Shown: positions 1-12,013 of the stretch, in pieces
Layout: every line of letters starts with the position of its first letter
Numbering within the stretch: position 1 is the stretch's first letter
NCBI GenBank assembly: GCA_026724425.1
Contig: JAIUCV010000007.1
Location: forward strand, 24,100,119 to 24,164,118
Source: Erythrophleum ivorense
Taxonomy: Eukaryota; Streptophyta; Magnoliopsida; Fabales; Fabaceae
Length of the DNA: 64,000 bases
Direction of reading: 5' to 3'
Notes under the pieces: model-generated
Told to the model about the DNA's origin: nothing
Seen by the model: the letters and a program-made list of their open reading frames with translations, nothing else
Databases searched by the model: none
Translations under genes and position numbers: made by a program

Positions 1-3000
1 ACATACTAAAATAAATTTTTAGCATCCTATATATATATATATATATTAAAAAAAATTCATCTAACCTAATAGATAAACTCAAATCGAACAAAAAATTGTA
101 CTAAACTACTAACAAACATGTTAAGCATAGCAAATCAATAAGAGCTTATAGAATTAAATGTTTGAAAAGGCTATAAATTTTTTTTAACATAATAAACTTT
201 ACAAAAGAATGAATGAATAATTCAATGACTATATAATGAATTCTTATTCTACTACTTCACAAATTCACAAATTTACAATCTTCCATATCATATACACACA
301 TAAAAATAGAACATACAAGTATTATTTACAAGCTTTAAACAAATTACAAAGCCATACAATCATATACAAGTGCACACAAATAAACAAAGAAGTTAAAACA
401 AACAAAGACTACAATTTCTTTTGCTTCACAACATTCACTAATTCCCTATAAAATTGGCAACGATTGCAAAGAGCACAAATTAACCAATAACCAATAGCCC
501 AATAAACTCCCCTAAATGGCACTAAAAACTTGATCAGTGTTCGACCACTAGGCTTTAACTACCTTCTTACGAAGACAAAATAAATTTTATTCTCGACAAT
601 GGCATCAAAAACCTTGACATAGCAAAGCATATTAGTTGTTCAAGTAATAAAATTGATGTTGAGTCCAAGTATTGAATCCCATAGGGAGATAGAAAATGAA
701 GCAAAATCTTATTGGTTTATAGAAAAGAAAATTGAATAAAGTAGTGAAGCCTAAGTATTTTTACACTGACCTAAGCTATAATTGGTATCCCAATTGCTTC
801 CTTACTAGTGCTTGAAAATTGTGTAAAGGGGTTTGTAAAAGAAAATAAATTAAAAAGACTTAAGACCTTGACAAATAAGACATTTCAAATGTTAGACTAA
901 GTTGTTATGATGGATATGAAAACAATGCTTTTGCCCATTATTGGTGCCTAGCTATTATGGGCTAGCAAAGTGCCTAAAGTTGTTGAGCATGCCTTATAAT
1001 TATCAACCTATCTTACTTAACAAATATCCTTTTGAACATGCCTCATAATTACCTAAGTTCAATTTATTAGTAAGCTTCATTAAGATTAATAAACTTATGA
1101 AATTAGTAAGTGCTCGAATATGCCTTGCAATTACCTTACACCCAATTCCACTACTACTACACTCCATCAAACACCTTGTAAGCATTCTTCTAAGAATGTG
1201 CCTTGTAATTATATTGCACTTAAATTCAATCTTATTATTTGTTATCTTATCCTTAATTACTTCTATAACCTGGCTATGTGTAACCTTCGAACTTTCAAGG
1301 TGTTACATGTCCTATGACTTTATCAGAGTAGCAAAATTTTTAATCATAAAAAATTAATTTTTATTATTGATCATTTCTAGACATTCAATTCATTGTGTAT
1401 CTATTAATTTAATACATTTAAAATTACAAATGAGATTATCATAATATTTAGATATTAATATAAAAAGTACAATTAATTCCTAGACAACTAAATACACATC
1501 GATATCTCATAATTCTCATTACAAATATCTAACAAACTAGATATGGGTCCTCCATCTTCATCCCGCTATATCTAGGTACTGAAGGTCTAGTCTACTTTAG
1601 GTACTCCAATATATTATTAGTTTTGAGTCAGCAAAGCTTGAATCCCTGTTTGCCTTTCCTTGACTACTTTATCAAACACTTGTACATTTATACAAACATT
1701 TTAAATCATTAAGGATGTCATGCGATGATAGCAAAGTCACAAATAATTCTCATATTCCAAGTTATCTAGGTTATGCTCCTTTGTCAATATGCAATTATTC
1801 TTTTAAACTTGAATAAGTAACGCACCAACAAACCATATGATTAATACATGATCTTATTAGAATATAACATTAGACATAACCAAGGCACTCCAAAAATGTC
1901 TGTCATATGATTTAGACATAAAATCTTAATGATCTTACCCAAGGCCATGGTTACACTTGAACTATATATAACTTATATTTTAAGTCATATGCATAGGCAC
2001 AAGTTATCTTTCTTAGTAAGTATTAAATGCTTACAATCACATGTATGTCATGAATCATGCATACAAGCATACATATGCTATCCATTCCAATGGAACCTTT
2101 TTTTTCCTTTTAATTAGATTTCTTTTAATGTGTTCAATGTCTTAATTAAGTCTATATCAGGTCTATATAGGTATTCCAAGTGCTAAGGTCATCTATGCAT
2201 GGGAATAGTTCAACGTTTAGTCATTCACGCATAGGAATTATAATCATGGTCATCCATGCATGGAAAAAGTTCAAGATTTAGTCTTCCATGTATGAGTCTT
2301 CAAATATTTTCCTTTACATGGGTAATTAGATGAAATATTAGTCTATCTAATTCCTTTGGGTTCCATAACTAAGTTTATGCAGGAAAACTAAAAATCTCAT
2401 CTATTACGTAAAAGACACTAAGACCATTTGGTTGTTTTAATAGAATGGTCAACTAATTTATGCCAACCATTTGACTAGTGATAACAAGGTGGTCGACTAG
2501 TGTTATATAGAATATTAAACTTCTAAATAACCAATCAACTAATTACTTCATGATCAACTAGTAATAAATGAGCAGCCGATCGATTATTAAAGAATAGTCA
2601 ATTGATGCCACATAGAACTACTGTTGTTTGTAGGAAGGCACAATAGTCAATTACTTCTCCTTGACCAGTCAACTAGTTGACGATGCTATGTTTCATGCTT
2701 CCTTCTCTATATCAGCATCTTCTTCATGAATCTTTAACCCATTTTTTTTTAGATAATCAAGACATGCATTAAGAGAATATAGTAGCAACATTCAATGATA
2801 CAACAAAACACAAACAAATTGAAAGATTTGGCTAATCCTAAATGGAATTTCTCAATTTCCACTTACCATTTATTTCTCATGGTTTTATCTTCAAAGAACT
2901 CAAAAAAGAGAAGGAAAAGAAAGGAGGAGAATCATACTATTCTTATATGCAAACAAGGGTGTGTTCTTACCTTGAAGTTCTCTTTATCCTTTTCCTTCTT

Positions 3001-3835
3001 CTTCTTCTTCTTCTATTATTGGTTCTCTCTTTCTTATAGAAATTCTCTTCTCTTTTCTTAATCTCTCTCATGCTCTTCAACTTTAGTTCTGAAATGGGCA
3101 TAAATATGGAAAGTTTTGGCTAAAGCAACTGAAGGAGTGAGAGTGTATGCGTTTGTGCGTGTGTGTGTTATTTTCTATAGGAGGCTAATGAGATTGAGGG
3201 AAGCTATATATATAAGAGCAAAGGCAGTGGCTTCTTGAGTTTCCTTCTCACTCTAGTGTTCTCTCTCTCTCTCTCTCTCTTCTTGGCTTCCTGTAGAAGT
3301 TATTAAAGGGAATCTTTAGTTAAGATTCGATCTTGATTGAAGTTTCCACATTTCTAAACACATTTGCAACATTATGTGGCTAAGTTTTCTTTTAGCTATA
3401 ATTGTGTCTTGTCCTTGGGGAAAAATATAATTTGGTCATGGCTAAAATTATACTTTAAACCCTAAACTTTTAATAATTATGTTTTAACACTCTAAATTTT
3501 ACCTAAATATTTTTATTTCTTATATAGTTTTTTGATATTTGTTGGGTTTTAATGGTTTAGGGAATTTACTAAAATCCCTTTCCTAAGTGCTTATTTTTCA
3601 TTCTTTAGTATTAATTATCTCTAATTAATTCCCATAAATTCCAATAATTTCTATTAAATTCTAAATTGATCTCATAAAATTTTGTTATATTTTTAATAAT
3701 TTTCTCAATTTAACTTGTGGCTAAAACTCAAGAAAACACCTTGTTTTGTCATATAATTATTAACTAAATAATTTCTATTATTTAATTTATCTAACATTAA
3801 TTTAATTAAGGGGCTAATTTTTGGATATGTTACAT
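1..3835. repeat. AT-rich decayed repeat, possible reverse-oriented long LTR
   Basis: No coding region can be supported here; the open frames are short and low-complexity. The stretch ends in ATGTTACA at about 3,828-3,835, the same kind of terminus that bounds the long LTRs elsewhere in the window. Its 2,900-3,240 part (pyrimidine-rich block, TG-rich block, TATATATATA) resembles 46,600-46,800 inside the solo LTR at 44,361-48,026. I infer a degenerate LTR in reverse orientation, but the other end and target duplications were not found. Two related phrases, ATGGCAYYAAAAAC, lie about 90 bp apart near 515 and 600. Simple repeats include (AT)n at 31-46 and (CT)n at about 3,260-3,282. Confidence 0.35.
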
Positions 3836-4659
3836 TACATGCCTCACAATTAAGCTAAATCACATGTAATAGTTGAATTCAACAATGCAAATAAGAAGGC
3901 ATGAAGAACATCAACTGACATAGATATGTAAACATCACTAAATCTTCATAAATATTTATTATGAAAATAACAATCTATCTAAAAAAACAAGAATCCCAAA
4001 TTAAATTAACAAATGAGTAAAGATAAATGCAAAATAAATTGGACATCTAGACAAAGAAGTTGAAAGAAGATTGAATAAAAGAAAAGCTAAAAATCTACAT
4101 TCCTTCACCTCTTCAATTGGTGAAATCCACATCAAGGCCTTCAAATTTGACTTTGGATTAGCTACTAGACATTTAAGAGTACTTTGGCTTCCTCCTCAAG
4201 CCAAAAATCCCTTAATGAATTGTCCAAATCTAATTTAAATCAGAACATTTGGGAATTTCAATTTTTAATGCACTGCCTATGTGATGATGAAGCTTGCAAC
4301 GCCTAAGCAATGCACACTCTCGTGCACTCCTAGTAGTTGTAGGCAATGCCAGATATCGCCTAGGTAATGGTCGTTTAAAGTTGATAGTTCTAGAGTCTTT
4401 TGAATTCCTTTTCAGCTAAAGTCTTCTCCTAATACCTACAATTAAAACCCATATCCATTAGTTATTGTTAAATTTAATAAAAATTATTAAAACTAACTAT
4501 AAACTAGTGAAATCTAATATTTCCTAATATTTACTACCAAAATATAAAATAATAGAAAATTAGCTAAAAAATACCCAAAATCCCAATAAAAGTCAGGGAT
4601 AAGTACTCCAATAAGTGCATAAATCATGTATATTTAGGATTTATCAACACCACTTTATT
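3836..4659. other. AT-rich intergenic or repeat DNA, no gene seen
   Basis: No open frame of useful length and no RNA gene is recognisable. A slightly GC-richer patch at about 4,270-4,390 contains loosely repeated phrases of the type GCCTAAGCAATGC and GCCTAGGTAATGG. Its origin is unknown. Confidence 0.5.
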
Positions 4660-5740
4660 CTTCGAAATTTCTCCTCAAGCATGCCATGGTATCGAGGGCA
4701 TATGGGATAAATAACTCTCAGGGCAACATATTATTAAGCAGAACTCCGAACTTATTTTTAGCCCCAAGAACATTTACACAAATTTAAAAGATTCATGGCG
4801 AAAATTTTGGTGCTTGGGTGGTTATCGGAAGGGAAAAGAAACTGGTGTTTAAAGATGTAGTCAACAAAATTCAGAGGAAACTACAAGTTGGAAGTCTCAA
4901 GCCGTGGGACTGACACATTAAATCTGTCATAAACTCCTCTCCTATATTCCAGCTTTCTTTTTATGAGCAGCCTAGGAAATTTTGCAAGCAGATTGATTCA
5001 CTTACTGCAAATTTTTTCTGGGGTTCTAATGGCCATCACAAAAAAATTCATATGGCTGCTGGTCCAAACTATATTTTTCTGTTCTTGAAGGAGGTCTTGG
5101 ATTCAAACGCATTCAGACTGTCAACCATCCTTTACTAGCAAAACAAGTATGGAGGGTCATTGATAAACTCCTATATTCTCTAAAACATTGTCCCTTAAGT
5201 ACTGTAAGGATAAAAAATCTGGAATTATGCATCTTTATTCTATAGTATAGTTTGGATATGTAAGGCTATTTATAAAGCTAAAGATATTATTTGTTCCGAT
5301 TTAAAATGGCTAGAAACCACATATCGTGATAAGTGCAAGGAGGTTCTCCAGTACATAACTCATGTATACTACTACAAAGCAAAACATATTGCAACTATTC
5401 CTGCTTCCGAGATCTGCACAATTATGGTTCTAGCTAGGAATTTCCAAGATCGAGAAGTTTATATGGTTTTGACATAGCAAAACATAATTGCAACTAATAC
5501 TATTTCCATCGCAAGCCAAAAGGATAAGATTTACTGGGCAGGGAACCAATGTGGAGAATATAAGGTTAGAGAAGGTTTTAATCTTTTAAATCAAAAGCTC
5601 GCTTCTCAGATCAATAGTGATTTTAAACATTAGAAGCATTTATGGAAGCCTAAATTGTTTTTGAGAGTTGTTATGTCCACGAGGAAACTTTTAACTAATC
5701 CTTTGCGCATCTCTGATAATCTGATAAGGCACACAGGTGG
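4660..5740 (+). pseudogene. LINE (L1-type) reverse transcriptase C-terminal remnant
   Basis: Switching among the three forward frames gives pieces typical of the region after the reverse transcriptase core of plant L1 elements. These are a stretch resembling the segment before the RVT zinc-binding domain (about 4,900-5,160, including FFWGSNGHHKKIH), then GGLGFKR-like and LLAKQVWRVI-like phrases (about 5,090-5,165). A zinc-binding-domain-like part follows (about 5,500-5,700) with KDKIYWAGNQCGEYKVREGF. The known family role is target-primed reverse transcription of the element's own RNA. Many frameshifts and stops are present, and the endonuclease and the RT catalytic core are missing. No poly(A) tail or target duplication was found. 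It is a dead 3' fragment. The family call is fairly safe but the exact ends are not. Confidence 0.7.
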
Positions 5741-6072
5741 AAAATAGTGGTTGGTGTGAAGACATTCACATTTTGCCTCCTCTCACATTATGCTGCTGAA
5801 TGATTACCAACCGGAAGGCATGTCCAATTGGTGTAAAGGAAAACTTGAGTTTTAGTTTTAGTTGGCAGGACTTGGTGTAACCTTCTCTTTCTTTCGATTT
5901 AAAGAAAAAAAAAAAGATGAAACAATAGAAACCGATCATTCCAAGTGATAACGTTGGAGACAAAGTTGAAAACCACAAAAAAGTGTATAAGCCCCTCGTC
6001 CAAAATTTATTTTACTAATTATAATAATATCTTGAGCTAAACAAAATTAATTTTTATGTAACTTTTAAAAAT
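5741..6072. other. AT-rich spacer, no gene seen
   Basis: Between the LINE remnant and the palindromic MITE nothing is recognisable. The only open frame (minus strand, about 70 codons) is low-complexity and has no family resemblance. Confidence 0.5.
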
Positions 6073-6081
6073 TAATAAAAT

Positions 6082-6825
6082 GGCAAAAGTATATTTTTAG
6101 TCCCTTGATTTTATCTAAACTTTCACTTTTACCTCTTAAATTTATTTGGTTCTAATTTAGTCCCTTAACTTTACTTTAGATTTAACTTTCATTTCTTAAT
6201 TTCATTTGATTCTAATTTATTTCATTAACATCACTTTAGGTTTCACTTTCATTTCTTGATTCTATTTTGTTCCAATTTTACTTTTAATTTATCTTATGTA
6301 TTACTTTTGACCTTTAATTTCATTTTGTCCCCATTCTATCTCTTAATTTACAAAAATTACTTAAATATTTCATATCCTCTAACATCTTCAAATTAAAATG
6401 TGTAATAGAAAAAAAAAATTATGTGGCTCCTTAGTGACTTAGTTCTAGTAACCTCTTACTCACTTGGATGTACTTCTTATAATACTTTTTCTATCACCAC
6501 CCACTATGTTTTGTAAATCTCAAGATAATACTTGAATGGTTAGAAAGAAAAAACTAATTGAGTGGTTTTTGTATTAAGGGAGCAAATTGAAACAAAAAGA
6601 TGAAAGTGAAGCCTAAGATAAAGTTATGAGATCATATTGAAATAAAATTAAGGAATGAAAGTAAAACTTAAGGCAAAGTTAAAGTACAATATTGAAACAA
6701 AATAAAATTAAAGAACAAAAAAGAAATTTGAGATAAAGTTAAAAAACTAAATTGAAATAAAATAAAAGTAAGGGATGAAAATGAAATCTATCTTAAAGTT
6801 AAGGGATCAAAATTGTATTTAAGGA
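6082..6825. mobile_element. Palindromic Mutator-type MITE with tandem-repeat arms
   Basis: The left arm (about 6,082-6,350) and right arm (about 6,555-6,825) are inverted copies of each other. The outer ends read GGCAAAAGTATATTTTTAG on the left and, reverse complemented, TCCTTAAATACAATTTTGAT on the right. Each arm is built from degenerate units of about 60-70 bp around the phrase 'AGTCCCTTAACTTTACTTTAG'-type sequence, so the element is a foldback with tandem-repeat arms. A 9-bp direct repeat, TAATAAAAT, flanks it at 6,073-6,081 and 6,826-6,834. Nine-bp duplications are typical of Mutator-like elements. There is no coding capacity. The flanking repeat is AT-rich, so chance cannot be fully excluded. 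Confidence 0.75.
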
Positions 6826-6990
6826 TAATAAAATTAAGATTCGTAACTAGTTTTACTAGATATTGTCAAAGAAAGGGTATTGTTAATTGACTATATAAGT
6901 ATTTTCTCTCACAATCCTTTTCATTTGAAATGTAACTATGTTTAAAATTAAGCAAACCCACTTGAAATTAATTTAACTAAAGCCAAATTT

Positions 6991-7206
6991 GAAACTAGAA
7001 CTAATTAATTTTAATATGTACTTAATCAGAAGAGAAAATGATAGCCAACAAAATCAACACAATAAGTATTGGGTTTGATTTTTGCTTATATTTGGTTTGA
7101 ATCTAAAACTAATTAATTTTAATATGTACTTAATTAGAAGAGAAAATGATAGCCAACAAAATCAACACAATAAGTATTGGGATTGATTTTTTCTTATATT
7201 TGTTGT
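6991..7206. repeat. Two-copy tandem duplication, 108-bp period
   Basis: The phrase CTAATTAATTTTAATATGTA begins at 7,001 and again at 7,109. The two copies match nearly base for base through AGCCAACAAAATCAACACAA and TAAGTATTGGG. High identity implies a recent local duplication. There is no coding content. The flanks at 6,835-6,990 and 7,207-7,332 hold nothing recognisable. Confidence 0.9.
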
Positions 7207-9027
7207 TACCCTAGTTTGAAGTTGGAATAACATATCTAACTTTTAAATTTGAACAAATTACTATTACCTTCCTTAAGATTTAAAATTTGTCACTTGATAG
7301 ACACATAAAATAAAGTACCCCATAATTGAATATGTCATATCCTGTGTTTTCTAAACCCTGAGACACCAAAAGAAAGGTTGATAATCATGATAATAAGGGA
7401 CTAGGAATTTGCATAAGATGAAAGAAAAGAGCAAAAAAAGTGGAAACAGAGCCAAAGTGCTTAAACAGAGAAAATCGACATCCCAAGGACAAAATTATAA
7501 TTTTGAGTAAAATTTTAGAAAGTCAAATAAAGGAGTTCTAAATGGTAAAATTAAACTCACTAGGGTTTTTGAAGGCATTAGAAACCATATGGATTGTGAT
7601 AATGACTAAATCCTTGACGGTATATAAGTTAGGATATTGGTTGACTGTAACTTTGACCTAATTGTTTCATATGATTTTAAATCTCAAAAAATTTAAAGCA
7701 AATGCTTTTAATAAACTAGATATTTTCATATGGAACTGACGGTTATAAAGAAGGATTTAAAACGAGCTTAAATGGCAATGTCAAAGTATGGTGGCAAATT
7801 TGTAATTATAGAAAAAGTTAAAATATCTTCACTTTTATAAATATTTTGGCCAACCCTCTTTTGCACTGCCTCAACTAAAATTCCAATAGCTTGAGGATAT
7901 CTTCAATGGAGCAAAAAGAAGGAGAGAGAGAGAGAGAGAGAAAGATTTTTAACCATGTTTAAGGTAAAACTATGCACTTTTAGCCTTTCTCTTGGTTATA
8001 AAAGATGATCCTCTCCTTCTAAACTTTAATACTATGGTTTCAAAATCTTGATAAGAGAAAGCTTAGTATTTCTAAGAGGGAGGAAAGAGTTCTCCATAGA
8101 AAATCAATCAGTGCAAATTAAGGAGTTCAAAGATAGGTTAATTTTGAGGTAAGTGTCTTTATGTTTGAAACAAGCATATTAGGAAACCTAGAGCTCCTTT
8201 GCTTCTTGTAGAAAGAAAAAGTGATCTTCCACATATTTTCTTGTGTGCCTTTGATAGTATAAGGCATGTAGAATTAGGATAGATTATGAAAATAGAAAGA
8301 AAATGGCAAGAAAATTGAAGAAACTCTATGCAGACTCACTTGGTACACCTCTTGGCCACTCTCTTGTTTGATAGGCTAAGGAGTTTGTTTTTGAGTTCTA
8401 TGGAATTTAAAGATCCTTTTGAGAATTATGGAGGCTAGGAAAAGTTATGGTTTTAATTATAAAGGCCAATAATGAAAGTTGAATTTTTCATGTGCATAGA
8501 AAACGCTAACTAAAGTATATGGCCATGCATGAGTGTGGCATTATATGTAAGACCCCTAATCAGATTCATGTGAGCCTAATGAGCTATCTAAGAGGTTAAA
8601 ATGAGGCCTTGGTGCAAGAAAATGATAAAACTCTATAGAAGCTAATAATGGTGCTAGTCTTGGCCTAAGGGGAGAAAGAGTAGTTAGGGAGTGTTTTCAT
8701 GAGTTTTATGGTTTCAAGAACTCTAGATATGAGCACTAGACATTAATGGAACTATTGGATTGAATTTATAAACCTTATTTTGAAAAGATAAAATTTTAAG
8801 GTTTATAAAGGGCTTAATAGAGCAACTTGGGATTTGGGTTGTTTTAGCTTACATGTGATGGCTCTAATGAATTCCATTAGAGTCATATGCCTCATGTCAA
8901 ATGAAATCTTAAGCCCTAAAAGTTAAATTATAGAAGCCACCACTTAAAGGGCTTAAAATAACCTAAAATTACCTTATGAGTTTAAGCAAATTTATATAAT
9001 AAAGAAGTGAGTTACAATAAGTTCTAA

Positions 9028-12013
9028 TGTAACAACCTTAATTCTTAATTACCTTGATTAGGCTCAATTATACAATTAATTATTGTCAATCAAGGTCTAA
9101 AATCATTACAATTAATTAGATTGAAAAAAAGTGAGAAAAATTGAACCTTGATATTATTAGGGTTATTAACCAAACTGTCACAACTATTTAAGTCTACAAG
9201 AAATTCTAGTTATCAATTAAGAACCTTTGACACATGTTACTACTAATTTCCAATTCACAGAATTCCCTTATGATAAATCCCAAGGCATTATATAATTTTA
9301 ACATAGTAAAACTCAGGTTTCTAAGTCAAAAATAAAGGGTTGGGAACCTTCATCGCGGCTTGAACCTTCTCTGTTGTGGCTACGTTAGTTACTAGAACCT
9401 AAAAACAAAGTTTGGAAACTCACGCCGTAATTTGGTACACCTGCGCCACGGCGTAAATGGCTACTATAACTTAAAATTGAAATTTCGCACCTTGTGCCAT
9501 GACTTAGGTTTCTACGCTACGGCAAAGTGCTCTTGGGGACTTACTATTCATGTTTTGATCGCCGTAGTGGGTTAGAACCTCGTTGTGGCTAAAAACCCTC
9601 CTGGAGCATTCCAAGCTCGCTTCTCAATGCTCATCGTGATGAGCTTTAATTGTATCACAATGAGATTGCTCATTGTTACCCTTTTGTGTGAATATTTTGC
9701 CCCGCGCTGCAGTGCTCCTCACTTTTGACTAACCCTTGACCACAACTTGAGTCATTTTGGTCGTGACTCAACCCCCTATTGCACCTATAACTCCTAAATT
9801 TAGTTCCATATACTCTAATACTCACTCTAATAGTACTCTAGGGCTACTCTACCTTAATTTATAAAGTTCCAATGGCATTCTACTAATCTAAACTTCCTAA
9901 CATACCCAATTCTAAACAACTCAAAAGATAATCTCTACATATTCATCTACTATATATCAACAAATTATGGACTTTGACACCAAGGATACTAGAGGCTATA
10001 ACTATTATCATTCAAATGTAAATCCCAATAGAGAGCCTATGCATTACTAGTCTAAGTCAACATTTAAAGCAATACATGATTTCATTCTTAAATAATAAGT
10101 CATATCTTAAGGTCAACAAGGTTCCATATCAGGTTGTAAGCAAATTGATACATTAGATTCCATGATAATTATATTACATAACCAGTCTCTATATTTGGAA
10201 ATTCATGATGCAATGTGGCAAACATATAAAAACTAATATTCTTATTACACAAACCTAATTTGACAAGGTTTTCAAACTTATGTACTACCAAACCATACAT
10301 TATGCTTCCATTAATTTCTCCTTACCACTAAGAGGTCCGATCCCTGAAAATGTTAGCTCACAATTAGGGTGAGATATACAATCTCAGTAATAGGAGGAAA
10401 ATTTCATATATATATATATATATATATATAGATTAATCAACATAATGCAATTATACAAGAAACATACCAAAGGTATCAATATCATCAATAAATGAACTAG
10501 TTAAACTACTAGTGACTACTATCCCATACTAGTAACACATATAACATGTTAATGGCCAATAACACTAAGAAAGGCCTGTCCACGGCACTAACTCACTAAT
10601 GAGCACAACCTAGACTTAGTGCATTCAGGGGTCTGATCACAACCTAATGCCTAATCGAAGCACGATGCATGGGTGGCAATTGCACCATAGCTCTACCATG
10701 GTCTCACAAGGTCCAATCACTACATAATTCAAGTAGCCAACCAATCATTTAATATTTCAAAATCATACATGTATAGCAAATATCATATTAAAAAGAACAT
10801 ATACATGGAATTAAAAAATTAACCCATGTTATCTCAATAAAGCCAATTTCTCTTTCTCTAACTACCATCATGATCTAAATGCACACCAAGCTTAAAATAA
10901 GTAAAGTTATCATCATTTCTAGCAACAAATCAGATACCTAAAGAGTTGAACTACTAATGACTACCTAAAAGTTACTTACCTATCCACCACTAAATTCTAA
11001 TTTCAGATTCTAGCTTTCCTACACTAGAAACCATAATAATTTACTCTAATCTCTGGGTAATTTCTCATAAAATAAAGGCTCATATTATAAATCAAATATG
11101 GGGGTCTCAAACTAGTGGTAGATGTATCAAAATGGGAAGAGGATACTTACGTAACAACACCCATAGCCTCAACCTCCGAAAATCCACCATGGAAGCACCA
11201 AACAACAAGTTTCAGTTTTGGGTGGAAGATAAAAATGCTCCAAATGAGAAACTAATCTGTTCAAATTGAAAAGAAAGAAGAGAAGGTTAAGTTCTATACA
11301 TGTTACCTTGGCTAAATATTGCTTTAGAGGTGGGAAATGATGAAAATATGCAAGGAACCCTAGTCTCTCTTTTGGACCTCAAAAAATCTCTTGTTCTTCT
11401 TATGTTTTTGCAAAATGAGGCAAAAGGGAAGGGTTTTCTCATAGGGTTTTAGTGAGAAATAAGCTGGCCCATCAATCCAAAGTCCAATTGGGCTCCTTCC
11501 AAGTTGTTGGGCTATAGTTTAAAGAATGGGCTACAAAAAATTTAGAGCTAAGAGTGGAATATGCTGACCCAGAGGCCCAATTCCTTGTGGGTTCAGACTT
11601 TGGTTGGGTTGGGCCATGGATTCTAGGGTTACATAGGTTAAATGAGGGTTAGACCAAGTTTCAAGAATCCATTATTCCAAGTGGGTTGATGCTTAACATG
11701 TTGGGCTATGATATATGGGTTAGTTAGGTTCAAAATGGGTTGGGCTTCCCTAATAATGGAGTTGGGTCATATTTAGATAAAGTTGAGCCTTCATATAAAT
11801 AAGCTTGGGCTTCTAATAATGTTCTTAACACACATAATTTAATCATGAGCCCAAGTCACATTTAAATCCATAAATATTGTTATACTTCCTTAAAATGGTC
11901 CAATTAATAATTACTATTATATTAAGATACTCAAATTTGTCATTTTCCTTAATCACTCTTAATAATTTAATAATCCCCAAATAATAGCTATTAATTATTT
12001 CTAGGGTGTTACA
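9028..12013 (-). repeat. Solo LTR, family A, reverse orientation, with TSD
   Basis: The block starts TGTAAC at 9,028 and ends GTTACA at 12,013. It is flanked by the 5-bp direct repeat TCTAA (9,023-9,027 and 12,014-12,018), the size expected for LTR retrotransposon integration. Reverse complemented, its start TGTAACACCCTAGAAATAAT resembles the start of the A LTR at 38,643. It also shares the GC-rich motif array (9,345-9,725) and a conserved block (about 10,570-10,700) with the A copies at 38,643 and 50,118. Length is 2,986 bp, with no internal region, so it is a solo LTR left by LTR-LTR recombination. A (TA)n tract lies at about 10,405-10,430. Confidence 0.88.
9345..9725 (-). repeat. GC-rich tandem motif array inside the family A LTR (reverse copy)
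   Basis: In AT-rich surroundings, CG-dense motifs recur about every 70 bp. Examples are CATCGCGGCTT near 9,352, CACGCCGTAA near 9,422 with GCGCCACGGCG following, GTGCCATGAC then CTACGCTACGGC near 9,490-9,520, and ATCGCCGTAG near 9,560. Each unit has two motif copies. The same array sits at 41,079-41,350 and 51,560-52,010 in the other A copies. Function is unknown. Confidence 0.75.

Noticed and set aside
236..451. 71-codon plus-strand open frame
   Set aside because: Low-complexity AT-rich translation with no recognisable motif or gene context.
1304..3835. A fourth solo LTR with exact boundaries 1,302-3,835
   Set aside because: TGTTACA-like ends are present, but the flanking 5-bp sequences (CAAGG and TTACA) do not match. 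Only a loose repeat call was kept.
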